DNA of 64,000 nt from Dorea_A amylophila (GTDB lineage: Bacteria; Bacillota; Clostridia; Lachnospirales; Lachnospiraceae): positions 1 to 64,000 of the forward strand of contig NZ_JAOQJW010000004.1 of NCBI RefSeq assembly GCF_025567265.1, in the 5' to 3' direction. Of the stretch, positions 1-7,590 are shown piece after piece. Under the pieces are notes generated by a model. The model was given only the letters and a program-made list of their open reading frames with translations. It had not been told where the DNA came from and made no database searches. A program made the translations under genes and the position numbers. Numbering within the stretch: the first letter of the stretch is position 1; each line of letters opens with the position of its first letter.

Positions 1-196
1 ACAATAGATAAGGATTATTGTGAATGTGGAATGCCGTTAGAAACAATTAGAGAGTCAGAAGCACCGTTAAAGGAACGAAGCGAACGTGTTTGAGGCGAAC
101 GCCGAGTTTGAACGTAGTTCCTTTGCTTTTAGGTGATTCTGACTCTCTTAGTGTTTCTTATGGTATGGAACCTGAACAAGAAGCCTTATCTATTGT
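1..196. repeat. long imperfect inverted repeat (large hairpin)
   Basis: The first 13 bases are exactly complementary to 184-196. The arms stay about 78 percent alike by hand alignment over about 75 bases, including an AGAGAGTCAGAA block and an AAAGGAAC block near the apex. The central 40 bases contain a further small hairpin (GGCGAACGCC at 94-103) between two GTTTGA direct repeats. The right arm ends six bases from the stop of the neighbouring acetyltransferase. The left arm is open in frame 1 up to a TGA at 91-93, so it may also be the 3' end of a gene lying off the window. The left limit is unknown because the window starts inside the repeat. It could be a MITE-like relic or a large transcribed hairpin. 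Confidence 0.7.
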
Positions 197-201
197 TTCC
201 T

Positions 202-894
202 TCAAGGACTGAGAGGCCGCTTCCCCGTTAATAAATTAAATCCCAATTCAATTCCTTGCAGTTCCTTCTGCATCTCCCGAAAGAATTCCGACGTATGCCA
301 CCCATCCATCGCCGCATGGGCAATCGTAAGCGTCAGCGGAAGTGTCAGTTTCCCGTTATCTTCTGTATATTTACCGAATGTAATGATCGGAAACAGCGGC
401 ACATGATCAGATGCTGTCGATGCCGCATATCCGATGTAATCCATCCATGGCACGCAGGAAATACAGTAAAAGTTCGCCGGCTGTCCGGCTTTTGCCTTGA
501 CGCCTCTGACCTTCTTTGCGGCTTCTATGTCCGCTTCTATTCTCTTATAGAAAGTCGCAAAGTCATCATCGTATTCGCTCCAGCAGTCAGAAAATGTGTG
601 ATCTTCTTTGTGGAAGATCGTATAATTCGGGTGTACAACATCCCACACTCCCGGATTGCCTTCTTCGTCCGTCATCATCTTCATAAATGGCAAGCGGTTC
701 ACAACATTTGACGTACACCAGATAAAGGCTGCATAGAAATGCACCCCCAAGCGGTCACATTCTGCTCTTAATCTTGTTACATCCAGGCGTGCTGTCATAC
801 TGTAGTTTACTTTTAATTTTTCGGTATAATACTTGTAGTGATCCTGGCGCGGCCAGGTTGACTGGTCAATTTTTTTATATGATGGAAGACTCAT
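202..894 (-). CDS. CatA-like O-acetyltransferase
   Basis: This 230-residue protein has the size and layout of the chloramphenicol acetyltransferase family. The catalytic HxxxDG motif is visible as HAAMDG at residues 193-198, near the C terminus as expected, with the usual N-terminal region that contributes to the trimer-interface active site. Family members transfer acetyl from acetyl-CoA to a hydroxyl group. Many gut Firmicutes carry distant CatA-like proteins that have not been shown to confer resistance, so the chloramphenicol substrate is not assured. It stands alone, with a type I toxin-like locus upstream and a large hairpin directly downstream that may end its transcript. The start has a GAGGTGAC-type ribosome site. 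Confidence 0.85.
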   Translation of the reverse strand: MSLPSYKKIDQSTWPRQDHYKYYTEKLKVNYSMTARLDVTRLRAECDRLGVHFYAAFIWCTSNVVNRLPFMKMMTDEEGNPGVWDVVHPNYTIFHKEDHTFSDCWSEYDDDFATFYKRIEADIEAAKKVRGVKAKAGQPANFYCISCVPWMDYIGYAASTASDHVPLFPIITFGKYTEDNGKLTLPLTLTIAHAAMDGWHTSEFFREMQKELQGIELGFNLLTGKRPLSP

Positions 895-967
895 AATGTC
901 ACCTCTTATTGTGTATTATTTCGAATTAATATAAAAAAGTACAAATAAACAAATAAGTAAGTATATA

Positions 968-995
968 TTGCTTTATTATAAATTGATGATATAAT
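968..995 (+). promoter_or_regulatory. promoter of small-peptide locus, copy 1
   Basis: TTGCTT at 968-973 and TATAAT at 990-995 are separated by 16 bases. The predicted start is at about 1003, where the GGGTG panhandle element begins. Confidence 0.6.
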
Positions 996-1122
996 TATAA
1001 TCGGGTGTTGCCATAAAACGGTAGGCGGTTAGTCCTTTTAACAGAGGGACTGTGATGACTGTAATCCACACCCTCTGATTACATAGCCCGTAAGGAACTC
1101 CAATGGAAAGGAGGGCTAAGCC

Positions 1123-1218
1123 ATGAGCATTATAGATTTTATAGCAGTGGTGAGCTTCGGCTTAACCTGCTTCGGACTAGGATATACATTTGGCAAAGAT
1201 AACAATCCACAAAAATAG
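1123..1218 (+). CDS. small membrane peptide, candidate type I toxin, copy 1
   Basis: ATG at 1123 is preceded by a perfect AAAGGAGG (1107-1114) and opens a 31-codon frame ending in TAG. The peptide begins MSIIDFIAVVSFG, continues with one hydrophobic membrane-spanning stretch containing a Cys and glycines, and ends in a charged tail (GKDNN). This matches the plan of type I toxins of the TxpA/BsrG/Fst/holin-like kind: a short hydrophobic helix with a polar C terminus and an overlapping antisense RNA. A close homologue lies at 2784-2882 in an equivalent setting. Toxicity is inferred from architecture only. It could instead be a small membrane regulator. Confidence 0.65.
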   Translation: MSIIDFIAVVSFGLTCFGLGYTFGKDNNPQK

Positions 1219-1253
1219 CCGCCCACAGTCTGGTAAACTAGGCGACTATTTTT
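1211..1253. terminator. bidirectional terminator, copy 1
   Basis: AAAAATAGCCGCC pairs with GGCGACTATTTTT across a 17-base loop, giving a stem with T runs in both directions. It lies just after the small ORF and would also end the opposing antisense RNA. Confidence 0.75.
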
Positions 1254-1306
1254 AATACATGAATTAATTATCAGGACTGACCGTCTATCGGCAGCACCCT
1301 TTTTCT
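1211..1306 (-). ncRNA. antisense RNA, candidate antitoxin, copy 1
   Basis: A minus-strand promoter lies at 1313-1341: TTGACA, 17 bases, TAGTAT. It would start an RNA of about 95 bases that converges on the small-peptide mRNA and ends at the shared terminator. The 43-base promoter segment (1299-1341) is identical to 2957-2999 in the second copy, while the sequence beyond it differs, which suggests selection on this promoter. The TTGACA box overlaps the TGA stop codon of deoB (1338-1340). Confidence 0.55.
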
Positions 1307-1337
1307 ATAACTATACTAACATCATCTTATGAATATG

Positions 1338-2504
1338 TCAATTTCTTATTATATCCCAGAATGACTCCCCATCTCCCCGGTAGGTACTTCCAAGAGCTTC
1401 CGCGATCGTCGCCGCCATATCTGCAAACCCTTTTCTGGTATGCAGGTTTACTCCCGCTTTGATCTCTTTTCCATATATGAGGCAAGGCACATATTCCCTC
1501 GTATGGTCTGTTCCGGTATATCCGGGATCACAGCCATGGTCTGCCGTGATCATCAGCATATCATCATCCCGCATATTCGCAAGGAACTCTCCCAGCTGTT
1601 CATCAAATTGCGTCAATGCTCCTGCATATCCTGCAATATCACGCCGGTGTCCATAGATCATATCCCCATCTACTAAGTTCACATAGCAAAGTCCGTCGAA
1701 CTCTTTCTTCTGTATCTCGATCGTCTTTTCCATATTCTTTTCATTTCCCTGATTCGGGTAGGTCTCCGTCACTCCCTGCCCTTCAAAGATATCATAGATC
1801 TTTCCGACACCGATCACATCTTTTCCTTCTGCTTTTAATGCATCCAACACCGTCTGTCTCGGCGGTGCAAGTGAAAAGTCATGCCGTCTGATTGTCCGTT
1901 CGTAATTTGGCCATGTTCCGATAAATGGTCTTGCGATCACCCTTCCGACTCCGAGATCTCCAGTCAGCATCTCTCTGGCAATCTTACAGTATTCATATAA
2001 CTGCTCTACCGGAATTATCTCCTCGTGCGCTGCAATCTGGCATACACTGTCCGCAGATGTATACACAATCAGTGCTCCTGTCTCTTCCTGCTCCCGGCCA
2101 TAATCATGAATGACCTGTGTCCCCGAATACGGCAGATTACACAAAATCTTTCTTCCCGTCCTTTTTGAAAATTCCTCTATGAATACTTTCGGAAATCCGT
2201 CCGGGAATTTCGGAAGCGGATCCGGTGTTACGATACCCGCCATTTCCCAGTGTCCGGTCGTCGTATCCTTTCCACAGGATAATTCCTGCATTCTTGCAAA
2301 ACTTCCGGTCGGCTTCTCTGTACTTTTTGCATATTCCATACCATCGATCTGGTAGATTCCGATCTTTTCCATATTCGGAATATGAAGTTTCCCGCTGTCA
2401 TAGCAACTCTTCCATGTATTACTTCCGATATCACCAAATTTATCCGCATCCGGTGCTTCACCGATGCCTGCACTGTCCAATACGATCCAGAAAATACGTT
2501 TCAT
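1338..2504 (-). CDS. deoB: phosphopentomutase
   Basis: This enzyme interconverts ribose 1-phosphate and ribose 5-phosphate, and the deoxy forms, feeding nucleoside sugar into the pentose phosphate pathway. At 388 residues it is full length for bacterial DeoB. The alkaline-phosphatase-superfamily metal and catalytic motifs are visible: VLDSAGIGEAPDA at the N terminus (Asp10), the DTTTGHWE segment with the phosphorylated Thr, and TADHGCDP and DHTRE near the C terminus. It is transcribed alone from its own promoter (2534-2563). Both sides are flanked by copies of the small-peptide/antisense locus, and the antisense promoter of copy 1 overlaps its stop codon. No nucleoside phosphorylase lies next to it. 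Confidence 0.97.
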   Translation of the reverse strand: MKRIFWIVLDSAGIGEAPDADKFGDIGSNTWKSCYDSGKLHIPNMEKIGIYQIDGMEYAKSTEKPTGSFARMQELSCGKDTTTGHWEMAGIVTPDPLPKFPDGFPKVFIEEFSKRTGRKILCNLPYSGTQVIHDYGREQEETGALIVYTSADSVCQIAAHEEIIPVEQLYEYCKIAREMLTGDLGVGRVIARPFIGTWPNYERTIRRHDFSLAPPRQTVLDALKAEGKDVIGVGKIYDIFEGQGVTETYPNQGNEKNMEKTIEIQKKEFDGLCYVNLVDGDMIYGHRRDIAGYAGALTQFDEQLGEFLANMRDDDMLMITADHGCDPGYTGTDHTREYVPCLIYGKEIKAGVNLHTRKGFADMAATIAEALGSTYRGDGESFWDIIRN

Positions 2505-2533
2505 AGAATCAGTCCTTTCGGTCTTTTTCTTTT

Positions 2534-2563
2534 ATTATAAGTCTATATAAGAAGACTGTGCAA
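2534..2563 (-). promoter_or_regulatory. deoB promoter
   Basis: On the minus strand TTGCAC (2558-2563) and TATAAT (2534-2539) are 18 bases apart, about 30 bases upstream of the deoB start. Confidence 0.5.
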
Positions 2564-2640
2564 GATACATGAATCCATAATTTGTTATTCTCACTAATAA
2601 AATCGCGCCTTTAAATTATCCATTAGTAAGTAAATATATA

Positions 2641-2669
2641 TTGTATTTTTCGTTGTTAATTGTTATAAT
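2641..2669 (+). promoter_or_regulatory. promoter of small-peptide locus, copy 2
   Basis: TTGTAT (2641-2646), a 17-base spacer, and TATAAT (2664-2669). The predicted start is at about 2677, just before GGGTGCTACC. Confidence 0.65.
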
Positions 2670-2783
2670 CATATCACGGGTGCTACCAAAACGGTAGGCG
2701 GTTAGTCCTTCTGCAGAGGGACTGTGCCCCTCTGATTACATAGAAACCTGAAAAGGAATTCACTGGAAAGGAGGGCTAAGCCA

Positions 2784-2882
2784 ATGAGTATTATGGATTT
2801 TTTAGCTATCATCAGTTTCGGCTTATCATGCTTCAGCATCGGATACACTATTGGTAAGGATAATCATAAGACACAAAAATAG
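2784..2882 (+). CDS. small membrane peptide, candidate type I toxin, copy 2
   Basis: A 32-codon frame follows AAAGGAGG at 2767-2774. The peptide MSIMDFLAIISFG continues into one hydrophobic helix and a GKDNHKTQK tail. It is clearly homologous to the peptide at 1123-1218, and the substitutions are conservative (Ile/Leu/Val, Thr/Ser), which argues that both are translated. Upstream and downstream elements match copy 1. Confidence 0.65.
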   Translation: MSIMDFLAIISFGLSCFSIGYTIGKDNHKTQK

Positions 2883-2917
2883 CCGCCCACAGTCTGGTAA
2901 ACTAAGCGACTATTTTT
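2875..2917. terminator. bidirectional terminator, copy 2
   Basis: AAAAATAGCCGC pairs with GCGACTATTTTT. It has the same role and place as the terminator at 1211-1253. Confidence 0.7.
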
Positions 2918-2964
2918 ACTAAATTATTATCGGGCTAACCGTCTATCGGTAGCACTCTTTTTCT
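2875..2964 (-). ncRNA. antisense RNA, candidate antitoxin, copy 2
   Basis: The minus-strand promoter TTGACA (2994-2999), 17 bases, TAGTAT (2971-2976) is identical to that of copy 1. The RNA would converge on the small-peptide transcript and share its terminator. It lies just downstream of the alanine symporter gene. Confidence 0.55.
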
Positions 2965-3019
2965 ATAACTATACTAACATCATCTTATGAATATGTCAAA
3001 AGATTTTTCAACAATAAAT

Positions 3020-4411
3020 CTACTCCACTACTGATTTTCTTACATTCACCTTCGTACGCTCTTCCCGGTCGAAGAATTTCTTAGTTTCGCTGATAACCAC
3101 TTTTCGAAGTCCAAGTAATGCGATCAGATTCGGAATGATCATCAGCGCATTGGTAATATCCGCCATCAGCCAGATTGGTTCCAGTGTCAGGAACGGCGCT
3201 GTTGCAATTGCCAGAATATAAACGATCTTAAAAATCTTGATACTTCCTGTCTTTCCGGTGAGATACAGCACACATCTTTCTCCATAATAGTTCCATCCGA
3301 GGATCGTAGTAAATGAGAAAAAGATAATTCCTACTGCTACCAGATACATACCAATATTAAACGGAAGTCCGGCATTATATGCCTTTGTAACCAGAACACT
3401 TCCGCTTAAATCAGTTTTATCAAGCAGGCCGCTTGAGATTACAACCAGTCCTGTCATAGAACATGTCAGAATTGTGGTGAAAAATACACTTGTCATTGAA
3501 ATCAACCCCTGCTTTACACAGGAATCTGTCTTTGCTGCTGCCGCCACAATTGGTGAACTTCCAAGCCCAGCCTCATTCGTGTATACACCTCTTGCCACAC
3601 CGGTTCTCATAGCTGTCATGAAAGAGACCACAGCCGTTCCTGCTGCTCCGCCAAGTGCAGATTCCTTAGAAAATGCACAGGAAAATATCTCTGCAAATGC
3701 TCCCGGAATTGCGGAATGGTTCACGATCAGAATCACCATTGAACCACCAATGAAAGAAATTGCCATAAATGGAACAACAAACTGTGCAACTTTCGAGATT
3801 GCCTGAATTCCGCCAAGTGTTACAACTGCTGTTAATACAGTAACAATAATTCCAATAACAATGACCGGAATATGGAATGAATCATGCACCGACTCTGTAA
3901 TCGCATTTACCTGTGGAAAGGTACCACATCCAAGAAGTGCTGTTACAACTCCGAAAAATGCAAAGATTTTTGCCAGCCATTTGAATTTATCTCCCATTCC
4001 ATTCTCGATATAATACATCGGTCCTCCGGCGATTTCACCTTTTTCATCTTTTACACGGAATTTTACAGCCAGAAGTGCCTCAGCATATTTTGTTGTCATT
4101 CCAAGAAGCGCAGATACCCACATCCAGAACATCGCTCCAGGTCCACCGATACGAAGAGCTGTTGCCACACCTACGATACTTCCGGTTCCGATATCGGCAG
4201 CCAGTGTTGTGCAAAGTGTTGCAAACGGAGATACATCGCCTGCCCCTTCTTCTTTTTCAAAAATACTTTTCAGTGCCCTTGGAAATTTACATATCTGTAT
4301 TCCTCGTAATTTATATGTAAAATACAGACCAGTTCCCATCAGAAGCACCAATGTCGGCGGTCCCCAGACAAATGTCTGAATTGTTTCCAGTAACTTCATA
4401 AATGTTTCCAT
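3020..4411 (-). CDS. sodium:alanine symporter family (AGCS) protein
   Basis: This 463-residue membrane protein has about ten hydrophobic segments and the AGCS signature GGPMYYIENGMG near residue 130, plus the conserved N-terminal VWGPPTLVLLMGTGLY segment. Family members import alanine or glycine with sodium. It lies 100 bases downstream of a second amino-acid symporter on the same strand, so the two may be co-transcribed. The intervening stem-loop (4461-4486) lacks a following T run on that strand. Upstream TTTTTTTCCTCCC on the plus strand gives a GGGAGG ribosome site. The substrate is assigned by family only. Confidence 0.92.
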   Translation of the reverse strand: METFMKLLETIQTFVWGPPTLVLLMGTGLYFTYKLRGIQICKFPRALKSIFEKEEGAGDVSPFATLCTTLAADIGTGSIVGVATALRIGGPGAMFWMWVSALLGMTTKYAEALLAVKFRVKDEKGEIAGGPMYYIENGMGDKFKWLAKIFAFFGVVTALLGCGTFPQVNAITESVHDSFHIPVIVIGIIVTVLTAVVTLGGIQAISKVAQFVVPFMAISFIGGSMVILIVNHSAIPGAFAEIFSCAFSKESALGGAAGTAVVSFMTAMRTGVARGVYTNEAGLGSSPIVAAAAKTDSCVKQGLISMTSVFFTTILTCSMTGLVVISSGLLDKTDLSGSVLVTKAYNAGLPFNIGMYLVAVGIIFFSFTTILGWNYYGERCVLYLTGKTGSIKIFKIVYILAIATAPFLTLEPIWLMADITNALMIIPNLIALLGLRKVVISETKKFFDREERTKVNVRKSVVE

Positions 4412-4460
4412 TTTTTTCCTCCCAGTTGTTAAATTCCTGTCAATAAATAGTCATTTTTTT

Positions 4461-4486
4461 GGCAACGGATGAATGCATCCGTTGCC
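4461..4486. other. perfect stem-loop between symporter genes
   Basis: GGCAACGGATG and CATCCGTTGCC form an 11-base-pair stem with an AATG loop. On the minus strand it is followed by seven A, not T, so it is not a classical terminator. It may set relative expression of the two symporters or stabilise the mRNA. Confidence 0.5.
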
Positions 4487-4513
4487 GTTATGAAAAGTTT
4501 ATCAGTTACATTT

Positions 4514-5866
4514 TTAGCTGTTATATTTTTCTTTATCCAGCTCTTTTTCTTTCGCATTTACGATTACGTTTACTGTGGCATCACCGATAACGTTCAGTGG
4601 CAGGAGTGCCATCTCTACCGGACGGTTGATTGCAACAACCAATGCGTAAGCGATCATACATGCATCAGATGTCCATCCAAGTCCTGAAAGGATCGTTACG
4701 ATCAGTGTGGTACCTGCGATTGGAATAGCAGGACATCCCATAGCTGCACAGATTGATAAGAATGCGATCGTTGCGAGGTTGGCAGGTGTTACATCAATTC
4801 CTGCACTTGTTGCAATAAATGTTGCTGCGAACATATGCATAACGGTTGTTCCGTTCATATTGATCGTCATACCTGTCGGTAATACAAAGCTTGTAATCTC
4901 TTCGCTGCATCCAAGTTCATCAATACATGTCCTTGTATTGAGCGGCAGACATGCTGCTGATGAGTTTGTTGAAAATCCGAACACACCGACCTTCGCAATT
5001 TTCTTGATAAACTGAATTGGATTCATCTTTGTTGTTACCCAGATACCGATAGGATAAATTGTAACAACCAATACGAATAAGGTTACCATTGCAGCTACGA
5101 TATAAGCAGCAGCCGGTGCAAGGTACTCTGTTCCGTAAATTGCAAATGTTCTTGAGATCAGGCAGAAAATTGCAATCGGACCAACTTTGTTGATTAAGAA
5201 TGTAAGGTATAACTGAATGATTTCGTTGACACTTTCCAGCACTTTCTTCAGTGGGTCAGCTTTTTCTCCCAGTGCATTCATGCAAAGTCCAATGATAATT
5301 GCTACTACTACAACTGCCAGAATACTGTTGTTGCTGCTAAATGCGGCAGCAATATTAGACGGTACTGCATTTACGATTGTTGCCAGTGGGTTAAATGCAT
5401 CCAGTGTTGCTGCATCTGTAACTGCCTCACTTGGAAGTGTTACGTTGAAAAATCCTGCTGATTTTACCGCATATGCAACGATACCTGCTAAAAATGCACC
5501 ACATACATAGAACAGAAAGAATCCGATCAGTGTACGTCCTGCAATTCTTCCAAGCTTTGTGGAACTTGAAATACTGCACATCGCAAGGCTGAGGGATACT
5601 AATACAAGTGGTACGATCGCAAGCTGTAATCCTCTCATAAATAACTGGCCTATAATGTAGAAAAGACCAATTGCATTAACACCATCTTCTGCTGTAATGT
5701 CCTGGAACAGGATCTTGTTGAGTATCGTCCATGCACCCTCATTACCAGAAGAGATCAACTGCTCTCTTAATAAAAGAAAAGCAATTCCCACCAACAGGCC
5801 GCCGACAAGAGCGATCATCATTTTCTTTACAACCGACATTGGCTGTTTTTTCGTTGTGTTACTCAT
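4514..5866 (-). CDS. dicarboxylate/amino acid:cation symporter (DAACS), probably for a neutral amino acid
   Basis: This 450-residue membrane protein belongs to the GltP/SstT family. It has the HP1 serine-rich tip (TNSSAACLPLN), the TM7 motif as INMNGTT, and the TM8 segment ending NVIGDATVN. Compared from memory with archaeal GltPh, the TM7 Asp of NMDGT is Asn. In TM8 the usual Asp, Asp and Arg become Asn, Glu and Leu (INRPVEMALLPLNVIGD). The Arg that holds an acidic side chain is therefore missing, which points to a neutral substrate such as serine, threonine or alanine. It faces a divergent class V aminotransferase, and a D-hydroxyacid dehydrogenase and glycerate kinase lie nearby, so serine is a reasonable guess. 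Confidence 0.88.
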   Translation of the reverse strand: MSNTTKKQPMSVVKKMMIALVGGLLVGIAFLLLREQLISSGNEGAWTILNKILFQDITAEDGVNAIGLFYIIGQLFMRGLQLAIVPLVLVSLSLAMCSISSSTKLGRIAGRTLIGFFLFYVCGAFLAGIVAYAVKSAGFFNVTLPSEAVTDAATLDAFNPLATIVNAVPSNIAAAFSSNNSILAVVVVAIIIGLCMNALGEKADPLKKVLESVNEIIQLYLTFLINKVGPIAIFCLISRTFAIYGTEYLAPAAAYIVAAMVTLFVLVVTIYPIGIWVTTKMNPIQFIKKIAKVGVFGFSTNSSAACLPLNTRTCIDELGCSEEITSFVLPTGMTINMNGTTVMHMFAATFIATSAGIDVTPANLATIAFLSICAAMGCPAIPIAGTTLIVTILSGLGWTSDACMIAYALVVAINRPVEMALLPLNVIGDATVNVIVNAKEKELDKEKYNS

Positions 5867-6148
5867 TGTTGTTCTACTCCTTTTCCTTTTTGTTTGTTTT
5901 CATTAGAATTTACTAATTTTTTCTATAAATCGCGCGTTTATTTATGAACTACATACAATGTAACATAGATGCGGTCGTAAGTAAAATTAATTATTTGTCT
6001 ATAAAATATCAATATCTTTTATATTATCTATATTATCAAATATTAATATCGTTAATATTATACAGCAACATTATTCATTTCTCTTTTCACAATAACATTG
6101 ATATAATAAAGACAACCAATAGATTCAAGCCAATAAGGAGGAAAAATT

Positions 6149-7444
6149 ATGGCTACTAAATACGGGGAATTATTTTCAGATGAATATCAGAAAAGCTTAA
6201 AAGAACAGTTTTGTTATGCCGATACAGATCCGGATTATGGAGACCGGCTCTTCTTTGAGAACTCCGGCGGATCTCTCAGACTCAGAGCTGCTGTAGAAGC
6301 CAAAGCCGGACTGGAAGAATATCCAGACTGTCCGGAACGTGTACGTGGAAAAGGATATGATCTTTCTTATTATGTGAGTGAAGGAACAAAAGAAATCCTT
6401 GAAGTTGTGTTTGGTGCAAAGAGTGGTGCTCTTATCACTGAACTTTCTGCTTCCCAGACAATGTTCCATGCTGTCGGAACAATCATGGAAAATGTTAAAT
6501 GGGGAAAAAATGCAGTTACATCTGCACTGGAACATCCGTCTGCTCATGATGCGGTAGAATACTACTGTAAGCAGACAGGAAGAGAATTCCGTGAAGTTCC
6601 TGCAAATCAGACAACCGGTGGTCTTGATCCTGATACGATTATGCAGTACGTAGACAAAGACACCGTTTTATTAAGCATCATGGCTGCTTCCAACATTTCC
6701 GGAAATATCATGGATATCAAGGAAATTGCAAGACGTGCCAAAGAGATCAATCCTGACATCTACATTGTAAGTGACGCAGTACAGCATGCACCACATGCCG
6801 TTATAGATGTTGAAGACTGGGGTGTAGATGTATCCAACTTCGCACCTTACAAATTCTTTGGTGTACGTGGATGTGGATACTGTTATGTATCTGACCGTGT
6901 TGCGAGCATGACGCACAGAAAACTCACATGTAAAGCTCCTGATGTATGGGCTCTCGGAACTCCTACACCTGGTAACTTCGCATCTATGATGGCAGTCATC
7001 GATTATGTATGCGATATTGCAAAACATTTCCTTGGAGACAAAGCTGAAGGAATGAGCAAACGTGAGCTCTATGTAGAAGGTATGAACAGAATCCATCTGC
7101 AGGAAAGAGGACTTCTCTACCGTATGCTGGAAGGAACAGAAGATGTTCCTGGTCTTCGTCATATTCCTGATGTTGAAGTATATGTAGACATGGAAGACCT
7201 TACATACAAAGATCTGATCATTGCTATGGGTATCAAGGGTATTGAATATGCAGACTGTACTCAGAAATATATGGAACACGGCGTGACGATCTTCGAACGT
7301 GTGAAGAGCAGCCCTTATTCAAAACGTATCGTAGAAACACTCGGACTTGACGGAGCACTCCGTGTATCTCCTCTTCACTGCCATGGCAGAGATGACGTAG
7401 ACAAGTTCTTAAAGATCACAAAGGACATTGCAGAAGGGAAATAA
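6149..7444 (+). CDS. class V PLP-dependent aminotransferase
   Basis: This 431-residue fold-type I PLP enzyme resembles the NifS/SufS/serine-pyruvate aminotransferase group. The PLP aspartate lies in SDAVQHAPH and the PLP lysine in FAPYKFFGVRG. The small domain carries the RVSPLHCH segment. A clear AAGGAGG ribosome site precedes ATG 6149. It is divergent from the DAACS symporter. A strong terminator follows at 7471. No sulfur-transfer partner (iscU, thiI, sufU) is adjacent, so an aminotransferase or lyase acting on an imported amino acid fits better than iron-sulfur assembly. Serine-glyoxylate or serine-pyruvate type activity is an inference from neighbours. The exact reaction is not determined. 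Confidence 0.88.
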   Translation: MATKYGELFSDEYQKSLKEQFCYADTDPDYGDRLFFENSGGSLRLRAAVEAKAGLEEYPDCPERVRGKGYDLSYYVSEGTKEILEVVFGAKSGALITELSASQTMFHAVGTIMENVKWGKNAVTSALEHPSAHDAVEYYCKQTGREFREVPANQTTGGLDPDTIMQYVDKDTVLLSIMAASNISGNIMDIKEIARRAKEINPDIYIVSDAVQHAPHAVIDVEDWGVDVSNFAPYKFFGVRGCGYCYVSDRVASMTHRKLTCKAPDVWALGTPTPGNFASMMAVIDYVCDIAKHFLGDKAEGMSKRELYVEGMNRIHLQERGLLYRMLEGTEDVPGLRHIPDVEVYVDMEDLTYKDLIIAMGIKGIEYADCTQKYMEHGVTIFERVKSSPYSKRIVETLGLDGALRVSPLHCHGRDDVDKFLKITKDIAEGK

Positions 7445-7470
7445 CCCCCATTCCTCATCTTTTGAATAGC

Positions 7471-7502
7471 GAGAAGCTGTTATCTGGCAGCTTCTCTTTT
7501 TT
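7471..7502 (+). terminator. terminator of class V aminotransferase
   Basis: GAGAAGCTG and CAGCTTCTC form a 9-base-pair stem followed by TTTTTT. Confidence 0.9.
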
Positions 7503-7531
7503 GTATATAAATATCTGGGAAGTGTACCAAA

Positions 7532-7574
7532 GAAAGCCTTTCACAGAGTTTTGATAACTCTGTGAAAGGCTTTC
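7532..7574. terminator. stem-loop downstream of hydroxyacid dehydrogenase
   Basis: A 19-base-pair perfect stem (GAAAGCCTTTCACAGAGTT with its complement) with loop TTGAT lies 16 bases past the stop of the minus-strand dehydrogenase. The T tract is short (TTTCTTT), but the stem is strong enough to act as its terminator. Confidence 0.65.
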
Positions 7575-7590
7575 CTTTATCATATCTATT

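Larger units (their letters stand above)
1003..1304 (+). ncRNA. structured transcript with 5'-3' panhandle, copy 1
   Basis: The 5' element (1003-1035, GGGTGTTGCC, ACGGT, GGTTAGTCC) is complementary to a 3' element (1274-1299, GGACTGACC and GGCAGCACCC) that is followed at once by TTTTTCT. A transcript spanning the unit could therefore close into a panhandle. Inside it are a CAGAGGG/CCCTCTG hairpin, the ribosome site and the small ORF. The second copy at 2678-2961 keeps the pairing with a compensatory change (GCC/GGC here, ACC/GGT there), which supports a real RNA structure. Long-range 5'-3' pairing is known in Firmicutes type I toxin mRNAs such as bsrG and txpA. Confidence 0.55.
2678..2961 (+). 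ncRNA. structured transcript with 5'-3' panhandle, copy 2
   Basis: This is the second copy of the unit at 1003-1304. The 5' GGGTGCTACC and GGTTAGTCC pair with the 3' GGGCTAACC and GGTAGCACTC, followed by TTTTTCT. The leader hairpin is shorter than in copy 1 (CAGAGGG with CCCTCTG, loop ACTGTGC). The two copies differ mainly in loops and keep the pairing. Confidence 0.55.

Noticed and set aside
4461..4486. The stem-loop as an intrinsic terminator of the DAACS gene
   Set aside because: On the transcribed strand it is followed by seven A, not T.
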